Source: Ignavibacteriales bacterium
Lineage (GTDB): Bacteria; Bacteroidota; Ignavibacteria; Ignavibacteriales; Ignavibacteriaceae
Reading direction: 5' to 3'
Assembly: GCA_003538625.1 (NCBI GenBank)
Contig: DPRR01000014.1
Coordinates: 70,658-134,657, forward strand
Length of the DNA stretch: 64,000 bases
This document shows, piece after piece, positions 1-8,323 of this stretch (its first letter is position 1; each line of letters begins with the position of its first letter). Position numbers and translations under genes: made by a program. The notes below the pieces were generated by a model. It was not told the DNA's origin, ran no database searches, and saw nothing but the letters and a program-made list of their open reading frames with translations.

Positions 1-43
1 GAATAATTTTCAATTTATATAAATAGTAATTAAGGTGAGTAAT

Positions 44-553
44 ATGAAGTACTTAAAATCAATTTTAATCGTAATAACAGTTAACCTTTGTTTAACTTAT
101 AATATGATTGCACAAAGCGAACAGGGATATATTCTAGGAATTAAAAACTTTGAAAAATCATTTCCTTCCGAAAACTCCGGATGGGATAGTTATGATAATC
201 TTTACATGAACAGACACTTTGATGGAAAAGTAAATCAAAACAAACTTGGTCTTAACACAAAAGAAATTATCGGAAAAGAAATTGTCTACGAGTATGGAAT
301 TTTTAGTATGACCATGGTTATTGAATCAGATTCATCTCTTTACTGGAAAGATCAGAATGGTGAAGACGGTTCAAACCAAAAAATAAATACCATACACATT
401 AATAATTTCAAAACGCTGCTATCCTGGGTTGAAACTGATAACACTTTTGTAACAATGTACTCTGATTTTAACGAAGGTAAATCTTCTGCTTTCTTATACA
501 GAGAAAATGGAAGTATTACTCCCGTTGAAGGCATAATTAAAATGAAAAAATAA
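44..553 (+). CDS. Exported small protein of unknown function, beta-rich
   Basis: 169 residues starting at ATG 44. A GTG nine bases upstream (35) is in frame, but it lies inside the AAGGTGAG ribosome binding site, so ATG 44 is preferred. Residues 1-23 form a Sec signal peptide ending near MIAQ. The mature part looks beta-rich, with a C-terminal stretch (TFVTMYSDFN, then SAFLYRENGSITPVEG) that reminds me of the lipocalin-like MoaF-related fold; that resemblance is weak and unverified. It is the first gene of a run of small exported proteins on the same strand. No catalytic motif is visible, so a ligand-binding role is only a guess. Confidence 0.6.
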   Translation: MKYLKSILIVITVNLCLTYNMIAQSEQGYILGIKNFEKSFPSENSGWDSYDNLYMNRHFDGKVNQNKLGLNTKEIIGKEIVYEYGIFSMTMVIESDSSLYWKDQNGEDGSNQKINTIHINNFKTLLSWVETDNTFVTMYSDFNEGKSSAFLYRENGSITPVEGIIKMKK

Positions 554-601
554 GTATTCAATAATGGTTCTAATTTACAACAATCAAAAGGAGCAGGTGC
601 T

Positions 602-1036
602 ATGAAATATTCAATCATTCTTTCTTTTTTATTTATTCTTTTCTTTGCCGGTGCAAATGATATGCTTGCACAATCCAGAGATGGCAATGTGTTTATAATA
701 ACAAATTTTGAAAGAGCGTTTCCTGAAAACGGTTCTATGAATGAATTAGATTCTCTTCAGCAGATTATGATGGATGCTTCATATAAAGGCAATCCATACG
801 TAGTAAGTTATAAAACCATGTCTCACTGGTGGGGACATGATAACCGTGATTTTATTCAAATTATTGAAGTCAAAAGCTGGGATGATGTTTCAAAAGCATA
901 TGATAAATCCAATGAAATGATAATGAAGGCAATGCCCGACAAAGCAGACAGAGATAAATTTAATAGAGCTTACAATAAATATTTCACCGGAAAACACTCA
1001 GATGAAATATACCGTGAAGTAAAGTTTGGTAAGTAA
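602..1036 (+). CDS. Exported small protein, possible dimeric alpha/beta barrel
   Basis: 144 residues with a strong ribosome binding site (AAAAGGAG) ahead of ATG 602. A signal peptide covers about residues 1-24 (ending DMLAQ). The mature part starts with an IITNFERAFPENG stretch that echoes the IKNFEKSFPSENS of the preceding gene, so the two mature N-termini seem related. The pattern of a short beta strand, helix, WWGHD turn, strand (DFIQIIEVKSW) and helix resembles small dimeric alpha/beta barrel proteins of the NIPSNAP/ABM type, without recognisable active-site residues. It sits 48 bases after its upstream neighbour and 38 bases before the next gene, suggesting one transcript. Function unknown. 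Confidence 0.6.
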   Translation: MKYSIILSFLFILFFAGANDMLAQSRDGNVFIITNFERAFPENGSMNELDSLQQIMMDASYKGNPYVVSYKTMSHWWGHDNRDFIQIIEVKSWDDVSKAYDKSNEMIMKAMPDKADRDKFNRAYNKYFTGKHSDEIYREVKFGK

Positions 1037-1074
1037 AATTAAAAATTCTTATAAAACAATTATTAGAGGATTAA

Positions 1075-1518
1075 ATGAAACATCTAAGCTTAGCATTGTT
1101 ATTTGCAGTTATAATATCTTTTTCGTTTGCTGATTCAATTCTAGCACAGGAGAAATCCTATACTGAAGGAAGCGTTTGGGATATATCATTAATAAAAACT
1201 AAAGCGCCATACTTTGATGATTATATGAATAATCTTAATAACGGTTGGAAAAAGGTAATGGAAGAAGCAAAAAAACAAGGTTTAATTTTATCTTATATGG
1301 TTCTATCTCATAGCCCGGGTTCGCCCGGTGATTGGGATCTTGCTTTATTAATTGAGTACAAGAATATGGCAGCATTTGATGGACTTGGAGAAAAGATGGA
1401 AAAAATCCAAAACAAATTATTTGGAGAAAGACAAGCAATGCAGGATGCAGCAGTTAAAAGAAATGATTTAAGAGAATTGCTTGGCAGCAAATTAGCACGC
1501 CAGTTGTTGTTTAAATAA
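1075..1518 (+). CDS. Exported small protein, possible dimeric alpha/beta barrel
   Basis: 147 residues with a signal peptide of about 24 residues ending DSILAQ. The mature protein has a strand (GSVWDISLIKTK), a long amphipathic helix (YFDDYMNNLNNGWKKVMEEA), then LILSYMVLSHS and a DWDLALLIEYKNMAAFD strand-helix. This order matches the preceding gene and the dimeric alpha/beta barrel (NIPSNAP/ABM-like) pattern, so the two look like distant paralogues. A binding site (AGAGGA) precedes ATG 1075. It is part of the exported small-protein cluster. No substrate can be proposed from sequence. Confidence 0.6.
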   Translation: MKHLSLALLFAVIISFSFADSILAQEKSYTEGSVWDISLIKTKAPYFDDYMNNLNNGWKKVMEEAKKQGLILSYMVLSHSPGSPGDWDLALLIEYKNMAAFDGLGEKMEKIQNKLFGERQAMQDAAVKRNDLRELLGSKLARQLLFK

Positions 1519-1590
1519 ATTGTTTGCTTATGATTTAAAGGTGATTAATTGTTCTTAATAAATAATTTTTTTTAAAAAGGAATATGTTTT

Positions 1591-2058
1591 ATGAATAAGT
1601 TACTTTCAATATTTACCGCATTATTTGTAGTGTTAATTTTATCGGGCAGCACAGTTGCACAACAATGGTCACCTGAACAAAAAGATGTTTGGGCGGGTGT
1701 TGAAGAGTACTGGGCTGCAAGTGCATCCAGTGATCCAATGTCATTCACAAAATATTTTGATGACTCATACTTTGGTTGGTCATACGAAAATGAGGCTCCC
1801 GGAAGTAAAGAGGATGCTGTTAAATCACTTAACTACTGGCTTAAGAAAGGTAAAATTCAATACTATGTTATTAAGCCTGCAAAAATTTGGGTCAATGGTG
1901 ATTTTGCTTATGTACATTACTACTACACTCAAGTTTCTGAAAGTTCAGATGGAAAACCAAATACTGAAAGAGGACGGTGGACGGATATCCTAATGAAGAA
2001 GAACGGCAAATGGATGTTAGTTGGAGATCATGGTGGCGAAATTAAAAAAAATGATTAG
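1591..2058 (+). CDS. Exported NTF2-like (SnoaL/DUF4440-type) protein
   Basis: 155 residues; signal peptide 1-23 ending STVAQ and an AAGGA binding site ahead of ATG 1591. The mature part has the NTF2-like plan: N-terminal helix (DVWAGVEEYWAA), a region around FDDSYFGWSY, helix (SKEDAVKSLNYWLKKG), then antiparallel strands ending with WTDILMKKNGKWMLVGDHGG, the usual end of DUF4440/SnoaL-like cone folds. Such domains are either small-molecule enzymes or binding domains. It lacks a lipobox, so it should be soluble in the periplasm or released. It is the first of three NTF2-like genes in this cluster, which differ from one another enough that they are not recent duplicates. Confidence 0.7.
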   Translation: MNKLLSIFTALFVVLILSGSTVAQQWSPEQKDVWAGVEEYWAASASSDPMSFTKYFDDSYFGWSYENEAPGSKEDAVKSLNYWLKKGKIQYYVIKPAKIWVNGDFAYVHYYYTQVSESSDGKPNTERGRWTDILMKKNGKWMLVGDHGGEIKKND

Positions 2059-2088
2059 TCATTATTTTAATTTATTTTTTTTGAATAT

Positions 2089-2120
2089 ACAGGCAGTGAA
2101 ATATCTGCCTGTTCATTTTA
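2089..2120 (+). terminator. Hairpin, probable weak terminator
   Basis: An 8-bp inverted repeat, ACAGGCAG (2089-2096) and CTGCCTGT (2105-2112), has an 8-base loop and is followed by a short T-containing tail. It sits 31 bases after the NTF2-like gene ending at 2058 and may end or attenuate the transcript from the first four genes. The T tract is poor, so termination is only likely. Confidence 0.4.
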
Positions 2121-2158
2121 AACCGGGAACTATTTAATAATATAATGAGCAGTAGACA

Positions 2159-2641
2159 ATGAAAATACTTATGATCGCTCTAGCAGCACTAATATCAATC
2201 ATCTCATCCAATTTTTCTTATGCTATAGATAATAAAAAAATCGAAGACAAGAATATAGATTTAATACAGAGTTTATACGCTGATTTTGCAAATGGGAATA
2301 TACCTTCTGTACTGCAAAAATTTGATTCTAAAATTGTGTGGAATGATGCAGAAAATTTTCCTTATGCAGATGGAAATCCTTATATAGGGTCTGAAGCAGT
2401 TCTTGAAGGAGTATTCAAACGGCTTGGTGGTGAATGGGAATACTGGAACTTAACGGAACAAAAATATTATGAAGCCAAATCCGGTGAAATAATTGTTACC
2501 GGACGATACAAAGCTAAAAATAAAGCGACAGGTAAAGTGATAAATACTGAGTTTGTACATATGTGGACAATCGAAGATGGAATGATTACCAAGTTTCAAC
2601 AGTTTGCCGATACTTACCAAACCGCTGAGGCAATGAAGTAA
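2159..2641 (+). CDS. Exported SnoaL-like NTF2-fold protein
   Basis: 160 residues with a signal peptide (about 1-22, ending FSYA). The mature protein begins with a helix (IDLIQSLYADFANGNIPSVL), then KFDSKIVWNDAENFPYADGNPYIGSEAVLEGVF, which is the SnoaL-type arrangement of a helix followed by a conserved W-N/D segment and a glycine turn, and ends in strands GEIIVTGRYKAKNK and VHMWTIEDGMITKFQQFAD. This is a typical SnoaL-like ketosteroid-isomerase-type fold. SnoaL relatives act on polyketides, steroids or aromatic compounds, but no substrate is implied here. The binding site upstream (GAGCAG) is weak. Confidence 0.7.
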   Translation: MKILMIALAALISIISSNFSYAIDNKKIEDKNIDLIQSLYADFANGNIPSVLQKFDSKIVWNDAENFPYADGNPYIGSEAVLEGVFKRLGGEWEYWNLTEQKYYEAKSGEIIVTGRYKAKNKATGKVINTEFVHMWTIEDGMITKFQQFADTYQTAEAMK

Positions 2642-2683
2642 AATATTAAATAGGACAATTAAATAATAAAAGAAATTAGCATT

Positions 2684-3166
2684 ATGAAAAAACGAAGTCA
2701 CACAATTCAAAAAGTAAGTTTTCTGTTTTTAATATTTCTCCTTTTTGTTGCGGCAGGATGTCAGCAGCCTAAATCAGCAGATACAAAACCAGTTTCAGAA
2801 GCATTTGATATGCAAAAAGCTAAAACGTTTATTGATAGTATCAATACAAAGTTTATGGAAGAGATAAAGAATGGCGATTCAGTGGCATTAGCTTCTCATT
2901 ATTCATCCGATGCAGAACTGTTATTACCAAATAGTGAATCAGTAAGAGACAAAGACATTCTTTCATCCTGGGGTAGTTTGATACGTTCAGGAGTTAAGGA
3001 CATGACTTTAACGACCACTGATCTTACCGGCAACAATGATTTTCCAATTGAAACCGGTTATTTTGAAATTAAAGGGAAAGACAATCAAGTGAATAAAGGA
3101 AATTATTTGGTAGTGTGGAAGAATGAAAATAGTGAATGGAAATTATACAGGGATATCGGAAATTAA
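2684..3166 (+). CDS. NTF2-like (DUF4440-type) lipoprotein
   Basis: 160 residues. The N-terminus is a lipoprotein signal peptide: charged start (MKKRSHTIQK), hydrophobic core, lipobox AAGC with Cys26. The mature domain from about residue 45 has helix (AKTFIDSINTKFMEEIKNGD), SVALASHYSSDAELLLPNSESVRDKDIL, and closing strands GNYLVVWKNENSEWKLYRDIGN, the usual DUF4440 layout. It should be membrane-anchored, unlike the two soluble NTF2-like neighbours. It follows the previous gene by 42 bases and belongs to the same exported cluster. Confidence 0.7.
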   Translation: MKKRSHTIQKVSFLFLIFLLFVAAGCQQPKSADTKPVSEAFDMQKAKTFIDSINTKFMEEIKNGDSVALASHYSSDAELLLPNSESVRDKDILSSWGSLIRSGVKDMTLTTTDLTGNNDFPIETGYFEIKGKDNQVNKGNYLVVWKNENSEWKLYRDIGN

Positions 3167-3256
3167 AATCCATCTTGCATAAGAAAGAAAGATTTGTTTA
3201 TAATGATTCCAATCGAATCTAATTAAACGTATAATCAATCAGAGGAGAACCAGTTA

Positions 3257-3766
3257 ATGAGACAAATAATTTTATCAATTTTAAAAACAAGTTGCTCGTT
3301 TTTAATTATTGTGGTTCTGATTTTTACAGGTTGCCAGCAAACACTGGATAATGCTGATATGCAAAAAAGTAAAATCGAAACGCCAGAATATTTTTACCTG
3401 CGTCCCAAAGTTGAAAAAGAATATGGATATACACACGCAGTAAAAATTGGTAACGATATAAAAATCTCCGGCGCTGTAAGTATGGATGATGAAGGTAATC
3501 CAACTGCTGTTGGTGATTTTTTACAACAGATGAAAAATTGTTATTCTGATCTGGACAAAGTGCTGAAACATTTTGGCTGCACATTTGATGATGTGGTTGT
3601 CGAAAATATTTTTACTACCAATATGCCGGAATTCCTTAAACAAGCCGGTTATCGAAACACAATTTACACTAAACAATTTCCAACCGGTTCCTGGCTTGGA
3701 GTTAAGGAATTAGCATTGCCAGAGTTTATGATAGAAATTGAACTGGAAGTATATAAAGCCCAATAA
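3257..3766 (+). CDS. Exported RidA/YjgF-family lipoprotein
   Basis: 169 residues, with a good binding site (AGAGGAG) before ATG 3257. Residues 1-26 form a lipoprotein signal peptide with lipobox FTGC (Cys26). Residues about 45-168 are a RidA/YjgF domain: HAVKIGNDIKISGAVSMDDEG, FLQQMKNCYSDLDKVLKHFGCTFDDVV, FPTGSWLGVKELALPEFMIEIELEVY. RidA proteins are trimeric and normally cytosolic; the archetype deaminates reactive enamines. The archetypal arginine (the PAR segment before the last strands) is replaced by PTG here, so imine deaminase activity is not expected. Export as a lipoprotein is unusual. It sits between NTF2-like genes and an MFS transporter. Confidence 0.8.
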   Translation: MRQIILSILKTSCSFLIIVVLIFTGCQQTLDNADMQKSKIETPEYFYLRPKVEKEYGYTHAVKIGNDIKISGAVSMDDEGNPTAVGDFLQQMKNCYSDLDKVLKHFGCTFDDVVVENIFTTNMPEFLKQAGYRNTIYTKQFPTGSWLGVKELALPEFMIEIELEVYKAQ

Positions 3767-3817
3767 AAATGTTAACTAAAAATTCAACTTTCAAAAAGAA
3801 GTAATGTGGTTAATTAA

Positions 3818-5179
3818 ATGCTTTTTGTAAACTCTGATCAGATAAAAACAAAAACTTTACCGGCATTATCTGAGAATACTTTTTTAAGGTATTTTACTTT
3901 TGCTGCGTTGTACGTTGCTCAAGGAATTCCTGAAGGTTTATTGTGGTATGCGATTCCTGCCTGGCTTGCAATGAATGGTAAAAGTCCCGCTGAAATTGGT
4001 TCATATGTTGCTGTAATTGGAATTCCCTGGAGTTTAAAAATTATTAATGCTCCAGTTATGGATAGGTTTACATACCTGGCAATGGGAAGACGAAGACCCT
4101 GGATTTTGTTTGGACAGGTCGGATTAATATTAAGCTTTTTATCTATGTCATTGATTACAGATCCGTTAAACAATTTATCTCTGTTAATGATATTAGGTTT
4201 TGTTGTTAGTTTTTTTGAAGTGTCTCAGGACATTGCTGTTGACGGTATGGCGATCGATATTTTACCGGTCGATCAGCAAGCAAGAGCAAACGGATTAATG
4301 TGGGGCTCAAAAACGCTTGGTATCTCTGCATCAGTCGCTTCCGGCAGTTGGATAATGAGCCACTTTGGATATTTTTATGCGATAGTATCATTCTCATTTT
4401 TTATTGGAGTCATTTGTATTATTCCAATTTTACTTAGAGAACGACCTGGAGAAAAGCTTTTACCCTGGACAATTGGTGAAGCCTCAAAAGCTGCTGAAAA
4501 AATTCAACTGCATAGTTGGAAAGGAATTTTTAAAAGTCTGTATAAAGTTTTCTTTCTGCCTGTAAGTTTTATAATGGGTGTGGCTGCTTTTAGTTACTCA
4601 GTTGGAAGAGGATTGATTGATACTTTATTACCTGTATTTACAGTACAGCAGCTTGGTTGGGCAGATACGCAATATTCACAAATCTTTGCCACTGCAAATT
4701 TAATTTCAGGTATACTTGGAATGATCATTGGAGGTTTTCTTATAGATTATTTTGGTAAAGTTAAAATGATATCCGTTTATTTGAGTTTACTAATTTTGCT
4801 AGCGTCTGCAATGTCTTTCTTAAAAAGTTTTTGGCAGAATGACATTTTTGTAACGGGTTTTATAATTTGTTTTTATATCCTGTTAACTTTTACAAATATT
4901 GCAATTTTTGCTTCAGCTATGCAGCTTTGCTGGAAGCGCGTTTCTGCAACTCAGTTTACACTCTATATGGCGATTTCAAATCTTGGACTTGCTGCCGGTG
5001 CTGCCTTAATGGGACAGTTGAAAGGATTTTTGGACTGGCAATTTGTAATACTTACATATGTATTTTTTGCAGGCATTATGCTGGTGTTGATTAGATTCAT
5101 CAATTTTGAAAAACATCAAACCCGTGTGGGTGAACTGGAACTAAAATATGCAGATAAACAAATTAATTTTAATTTATAA
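3818..5179 (+). CDS. MFS transporter, AmpG-like
   Basis: 453 residues with about twelve membrane segments and no signal peptide. The first helix carries AQGIPEGLLWYAIPAWL, typical of AmpG/PAT-type major facilitator proteins, and the cytoplasmic loop between helices 2 and 3 has the MFS motif-A-like stretch DRFTYLAMGRRRPWIL. AmpG of enterobacteria imports muropeptides; relatives move other solutes, so the substrate is unknown. It is the last gene of the exported small-protein cluster, 51 bases after the RidA-like gene, and could import a product processed by those proteins (inference). Confidence 0.8.
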   Translation: MLFVNSDQIKTKTLPALSENTFLRYFTFAALYVAQGIPEGLLWYAIPAWLAMNGKSPAEIGSYVAVIGIPWSLKIINAPVMDRFTYLAMGRRRPWILFGQVGLILSFLSMSLITDPLNNLSLLMILGFVVSFFEVSQDIAVDGMAIDILPVDQQARANGLMWGSKTLGISASVASGSWIMSHFGYFYAIVSFSFFIGVICIIPILLRERPGEKLLPWTIGEASKAAEKIQLHSWKGIFKSLYKVFFLPVSFIMGVAAFSYSVGRGLIDTLLPVFTVQQLGWADTQYSQIFATANLISGILGMIIGGFLIDYFGKVKMISVYLSLLILLASAMSFLKSFWQNDIFVTGFIICFYILLTFTNIAIFASAMQLCWKRVSATQFTLYMAISNLGLAAGAALMGQLKGFLDWQFVILTYVFFAGIMLVLIRFINFEKHQTRVGELELKYADKQINFNL

Positions 5180-5680
5180 CCGCAATTAAAAAATTTACTT
5201 ACATAAATTTTATCCACTTGATTTTTATTTAGAAATATTTCAAGTTTCTCACCAAAACAATTTCAACTGCTTGAGGAAGGGTTTATAAATTTAACTAATT
5301 TATACCCGCTCACTTCTAAATCCGGCTGCTCCTTAAGTAAGTATACGTACTTATTGAGAGTTGTGCTTTTGTTATTCTTAATGTAAAAATATTTCTTTTA
5401 ATAAAATCGTACAGAAATAATCTGCTTAAATCTGTAATGATAATATTTTTATTTAAATCTATATGATTCAGTAAAATATGTCTTCTTATCTATTAATCTC
5501 CGTTGAAATTGTTATGATAATACCTCATTCAACTGATTATAGGAAGTATAATTAATTAATTTTTTAGATAATGGTACGGAGGAAATATGAATACAAGTTA
5601 ATATCATCAATACTAATGTAGTGTTGAAATCTTAGTACAAATTGTTAAATATAATTATCAATAAATAAAAAGGAAGGCAT
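5180..5680 (+). other. Intergenic region with a mini-ORF behind a strong ribosome site
   Basis: No gene-sized reading frame is supported. One notable element lies at 5579-5601: a strong GGAGGA site is followed by ATG (5587) and a stop after only four codons (M-N-T-S). It could be a leader or the decayed start of a lost gene. The rest is AT-rich, with no clear terminator for the transporter gene and no recognisable promoter. Confidence 0.4.
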
Positions 5681-6808
5681 ATGAAAAAGCAAGCAATTTT
5701 TATGTTGTTTGTATTGTTTTTATCATCATTAGTTTTTTATTCGTGTAATGATGACTCAAGTATCCCAACAGATACTCAATTAATAAAATCCTCTTCAAGC
5801 GATAAAATAACAAGTTCAAATACTACCATAGATACCATTGCGGTAGGTTTAAATGGTCCGCGTGGATTAAAATTTGGAGCTGATGGTTATCTGTATGTTG
5901 CGGAATCAGGATTAGGCGGCAGCAACTCAACTCTTGGACAATGTGATCAGGTAATACCGCCTGTTGGTCCGTACGTCGGAGGAAATACAGCAAGAATTTT
6001 AAAAATTAGTCCATCGGGAACAGTATCAACAGTGGTTGATAATCTTCCATCCTGTCAAAACGCTCTGGGTGATCGTTTAGGAGTTGCGGATATAGAATTT
6101 ATGAATAATACTTTGTACGCTTTAATAGCCGGTGGCGGTTGTTCTCATGGTCACTCCGATGTTCCTGCATCAATTATCAAAATTAATAGTGATGCTTCCT
6201 GGTCTGTAATCGCTGATCTAAGTACATATCAGCAAAATAATCCGGTTGCTGAACCTGAAGAAGATGATTTTGAACCGGATGGAAGCTGGTACAGTTTAAT
6301 TAACGTAAGAAATAATCTTTATGCAATCGAACCGAATCATGGTGAGATGGTAAAAGTAACGAAAAATGGAAACGTGAGCAGAGTAATTGATTTCAGTGCT
6401 ACTTATGGACACATCGTACCAACTTCTGTTGCTTATCACGGCAATTTTTTTGTTGGTAATTTAAATACGTTCCCGGTAGTTGCTGGCAGTTCAAATATCT
6501 ATAAAGTAACACCGAGCGGACAATCGCAGGTGTGGGCAACCGGATTTTCTACTGTACTCGGTTTAGTAATTGATGATCAGGCTAGAATGTATGTACTGGA
6601 ATCATCTTCGGTAGATGGTTTTCCAACTCCAAATACCGGAAGAATTATAAAAGTGCTCCCTTCCGGGCAAAAAGAAGTTCTTGTTGATGGGTTATTCTTC
6701 CCCACAGGTATGACAATGGGTCCTGATGGAAATCTATATGTATCAAATAAAGGTTATGGACCACCAGTTCCGGGTTTTGGTGAAATATTAAGAATAAATC
6801 TTCACTAA
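5681..6808 (+). CDS. ScyD/ScyE-type beta-propeller lipoprotein
   Basis: 375 residues with an AAGGAAGG binding site. Residues 1-22 are a lipoprotein signal (SLVFYSC, Cys22). The remainder is an NHL/SMP-30-like beta-propeller: repeats of the type GLNGPRGLKFGADGYLYVAESG, ARILKISPSGTVSTVVDNLP, GLFFPTGMTMGPDGNLYVSNKG. This matches the ScyD/ScyE family, named after the scytonemin cluster of cyanobacteria but common in other phyla without any scytonemin genes, so that pathway is not implied. No catalytic residues are evident. The gene stands alone and ends in a strong terminator. Confidence 0.75.
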   Translation: MKKQAIFMLFVLFLSSLVFYSCNDDSSIPTDTQLIKSSSSDKITSSNTTIDTIAVGLNGPRGLKFGADGYLYVAESGLGGSNSTLGQCDQVIPPVGPYVGGNTARILKISPSGTVSTVVDNLPSCQNALGDRLGVADIEFMNNTLYALIAGGGCSHGHSDVPASIIKINSDASWSVIADLSTYQQNNPVAEPEEDDFEPDGSWYSLINVRNNLYAIEPNHGEMVKVTKNGNVSRVIDFSATYGHIVPTSVAYHGNFFVGNLNTFPVVAGSSNIYKVTPSGQSQVWATGFSTVLGLVIDDQARMYVLESSSVDGFPTPNTGRIIKVLPSGQKEVLVDGLFFPTGMTMGPDGNLYVSNKGYGPPVPGFGEILRINLH

Positions 6809-6819
6809 TAAATTTTATA

Positions 6820-6855
6820 AAAATGTCTGTCTGTTTTATGACAGACATTTTTTTA
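6820..6855 (+). terminator. Rho-independent terminator
   Basis: An 11-bp stem, AAATGTCTGTC (6821-6831) paired with GACAGACATTT (6840-6850), has an 8-base loop and a run of T. It lies 12 bases after the beta-propeller gene. Confidence 0.9.
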
Positions 6856-7002
6856 TAAACGTGCTGCGAAGAGTTAAGGGGTTTAAGTAAGTGATATTTG
6901 TAGTATGAACTTGTAATGGTATACTAAAAATAAACCAGTTTGTAATTAATGAACTGCATATTTTGATAATTATTAACAGTTAAATGAACCTAAAAATAAT
7001 AC

Positions 7003-8289
7003 TTACATAGCACGACCGGTTATTTGTTTAAACAGTGTTTTATTATTTGCAAACTTATATGCGGTATCATAAGATATTTTTTTTGTTTCATACAATTGTT
7101 TTAAATCATGCTCCATAGTAATCATCCCCAAATCTGCTGCCTGATTAATCATCATATATATTTCATCCGAATTATTATTTTTAATTGCCGCTCTTACATT
7201 TGGAGTAACAATTAAAACTTCCTTAGCCATAGTAAGCTGACCATTCATATCAGGTACAAGTTTTTGTGAAATTACTGCAGAAAGAACATCAGCAAGTCTA
7301 TGTCTTACACGAGCCTGCTCTGATTCATTTACTTCTGCAATAATTCTATCAATTGATTCTACGGTAGAAGAAGTATGCAGTGTTGAAAAAACTTTATGTC
7401 CGGTATCTGTAACTTCTAAAGCAGCAATAATAGTATCCTCATCTCTCATTTCGCCGATGACCATGATATCTAAGTCCTGTCGTAAAGCTTGTACTACCCC
7501 ATCCCGGAATGAGAGAACATCTTTACCAACTTCTCTTTGTCTTATGATACATTTTTTTGATCGGTGGACATACTCTAACGGTGAAGCGATAGCAACTACA
7601 TGAGCATTTACATTATGATTATGCCAATCAATAATTGCATCAAGCGTTGTAGATTTTCCTGTTCCTGTAACACCAGTAACTAGAACTAATCCCTGTTTTA
7701 CATAGTTAAATGAAAGCACGCGAATTAGATTTGGGTGAAATCCAAGTTGCTCCAGCTTTCTAAGCTTTGGTAAAATTGAACGTATATTTAATGCAAGCGT
7801 ATCAACATCAAAATATGCATCTGCTCTAAATCTTATTAAGTTCTCTTCACTGCTAAGACCTTGAGATAAACCTTTTGAATAATCAAATGAATAAGAAAAA
7901 TCCAGGTTCCTGTTTTTGAATAGTAATGCTCTTTGCTTTTCAGTTATGATGTTAAGAATTAATAGTGCAGCTTCATCATTATTCAATTTTGGCAGTTCAG
8001 AAACAATATTTTTGTTACCATAAATCCTTAACCATACAAAACCTTCTGAACCGAATCCACCAAGCTCAAGATCTGACGCTTCTCTGAGCAGCATTATCTT
8101 TAAAAGATAATTGACATACCGTGTCAGAATTCTTGTCTCTTCAAAAGTAATTTCTTTAAGAATAGAGTCTAAAAAGATAAGTCTATCAACTCCAAAATAA
8201 TGCTCGGGAATTTTAGATGAGTGTTTTTTTAGGATTTCAATTGTATCAAGAGTTAAATCCTCATCGATCTTAATTTCAGGTACAGCCAT
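7003..8289 (-). CDS. PilT-like pilus ATPase with altered Asp box
   Basis: 428 residues, longer than typical PilT (about 345-370) because of an N-terminal extension. The C-terminal ATPase has Walker A GVTGTGKST (206-214), Walker B DIMVIGEMRD (274-283) and the HxH-type stretch FSTLHTSSTVESIDRII. PilT proteins power pilus retraction at the inner membrane. The Asp box, normally EDPIEYVH, reads ASPLEYVH (236-243), losing both acidic residues, and the nearby REDPD motif reads RQDLD. The Walker B glutamate is kept. This may mean a regulatory or altered-kinetics paralogue (PilU-like). It is the last gene of a three-gene minus-strand operon, 34 bases after the assembly ATPase. Confidence 0.85.
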   Translation of the reverse strand: MAVPEIKIDEDLTLDTIEILKKHSSKIPEHYFGVDRLIFLDSILKEITFEETRILTRYVNYLLKIMLLREASDLELGGFGSEGFVWLRIYGNKNIVSELPKLNNDEAALLILNIITEKQRALLFKNRNLDFSYSFDYSKGLSQGLSSEENLIRFRADAYFDVDTLALNIRSILPKLRKLEQLGFHPNLIRVLSFNYVKQGLVLVTGVTGTGKSTTLDAIIDWHNHNVNAHVVAIASPLEYVHRSKKCIIRQREVGKDVLSFRDGVVQALRQDLDIMVIGEMRDEDTIIAALEVTDTGHKVFSTLHTSSTVESIDRIIAEVNESEQARVRHRLADVLSAVISQKLVPDMNGQLTMAKEVLIVTPNVRAAIKNNNSDEIYMMINQAADLGMITMEHDLKQLYETKKISYDTAYKFANNKTLFKQITGRAM

Positions 8290-8323
8290 ATAATTACTTC
8301 TTTGAAAAGTGATTTATTAAAAA

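Noticed and set aside
5681..6808. Scytonemin biosynthesis suggested by ScyD/ScyE similarity
   Set aside because: The beta-propeller family is widespread without the pathway, and no other scytonemin gene is present.
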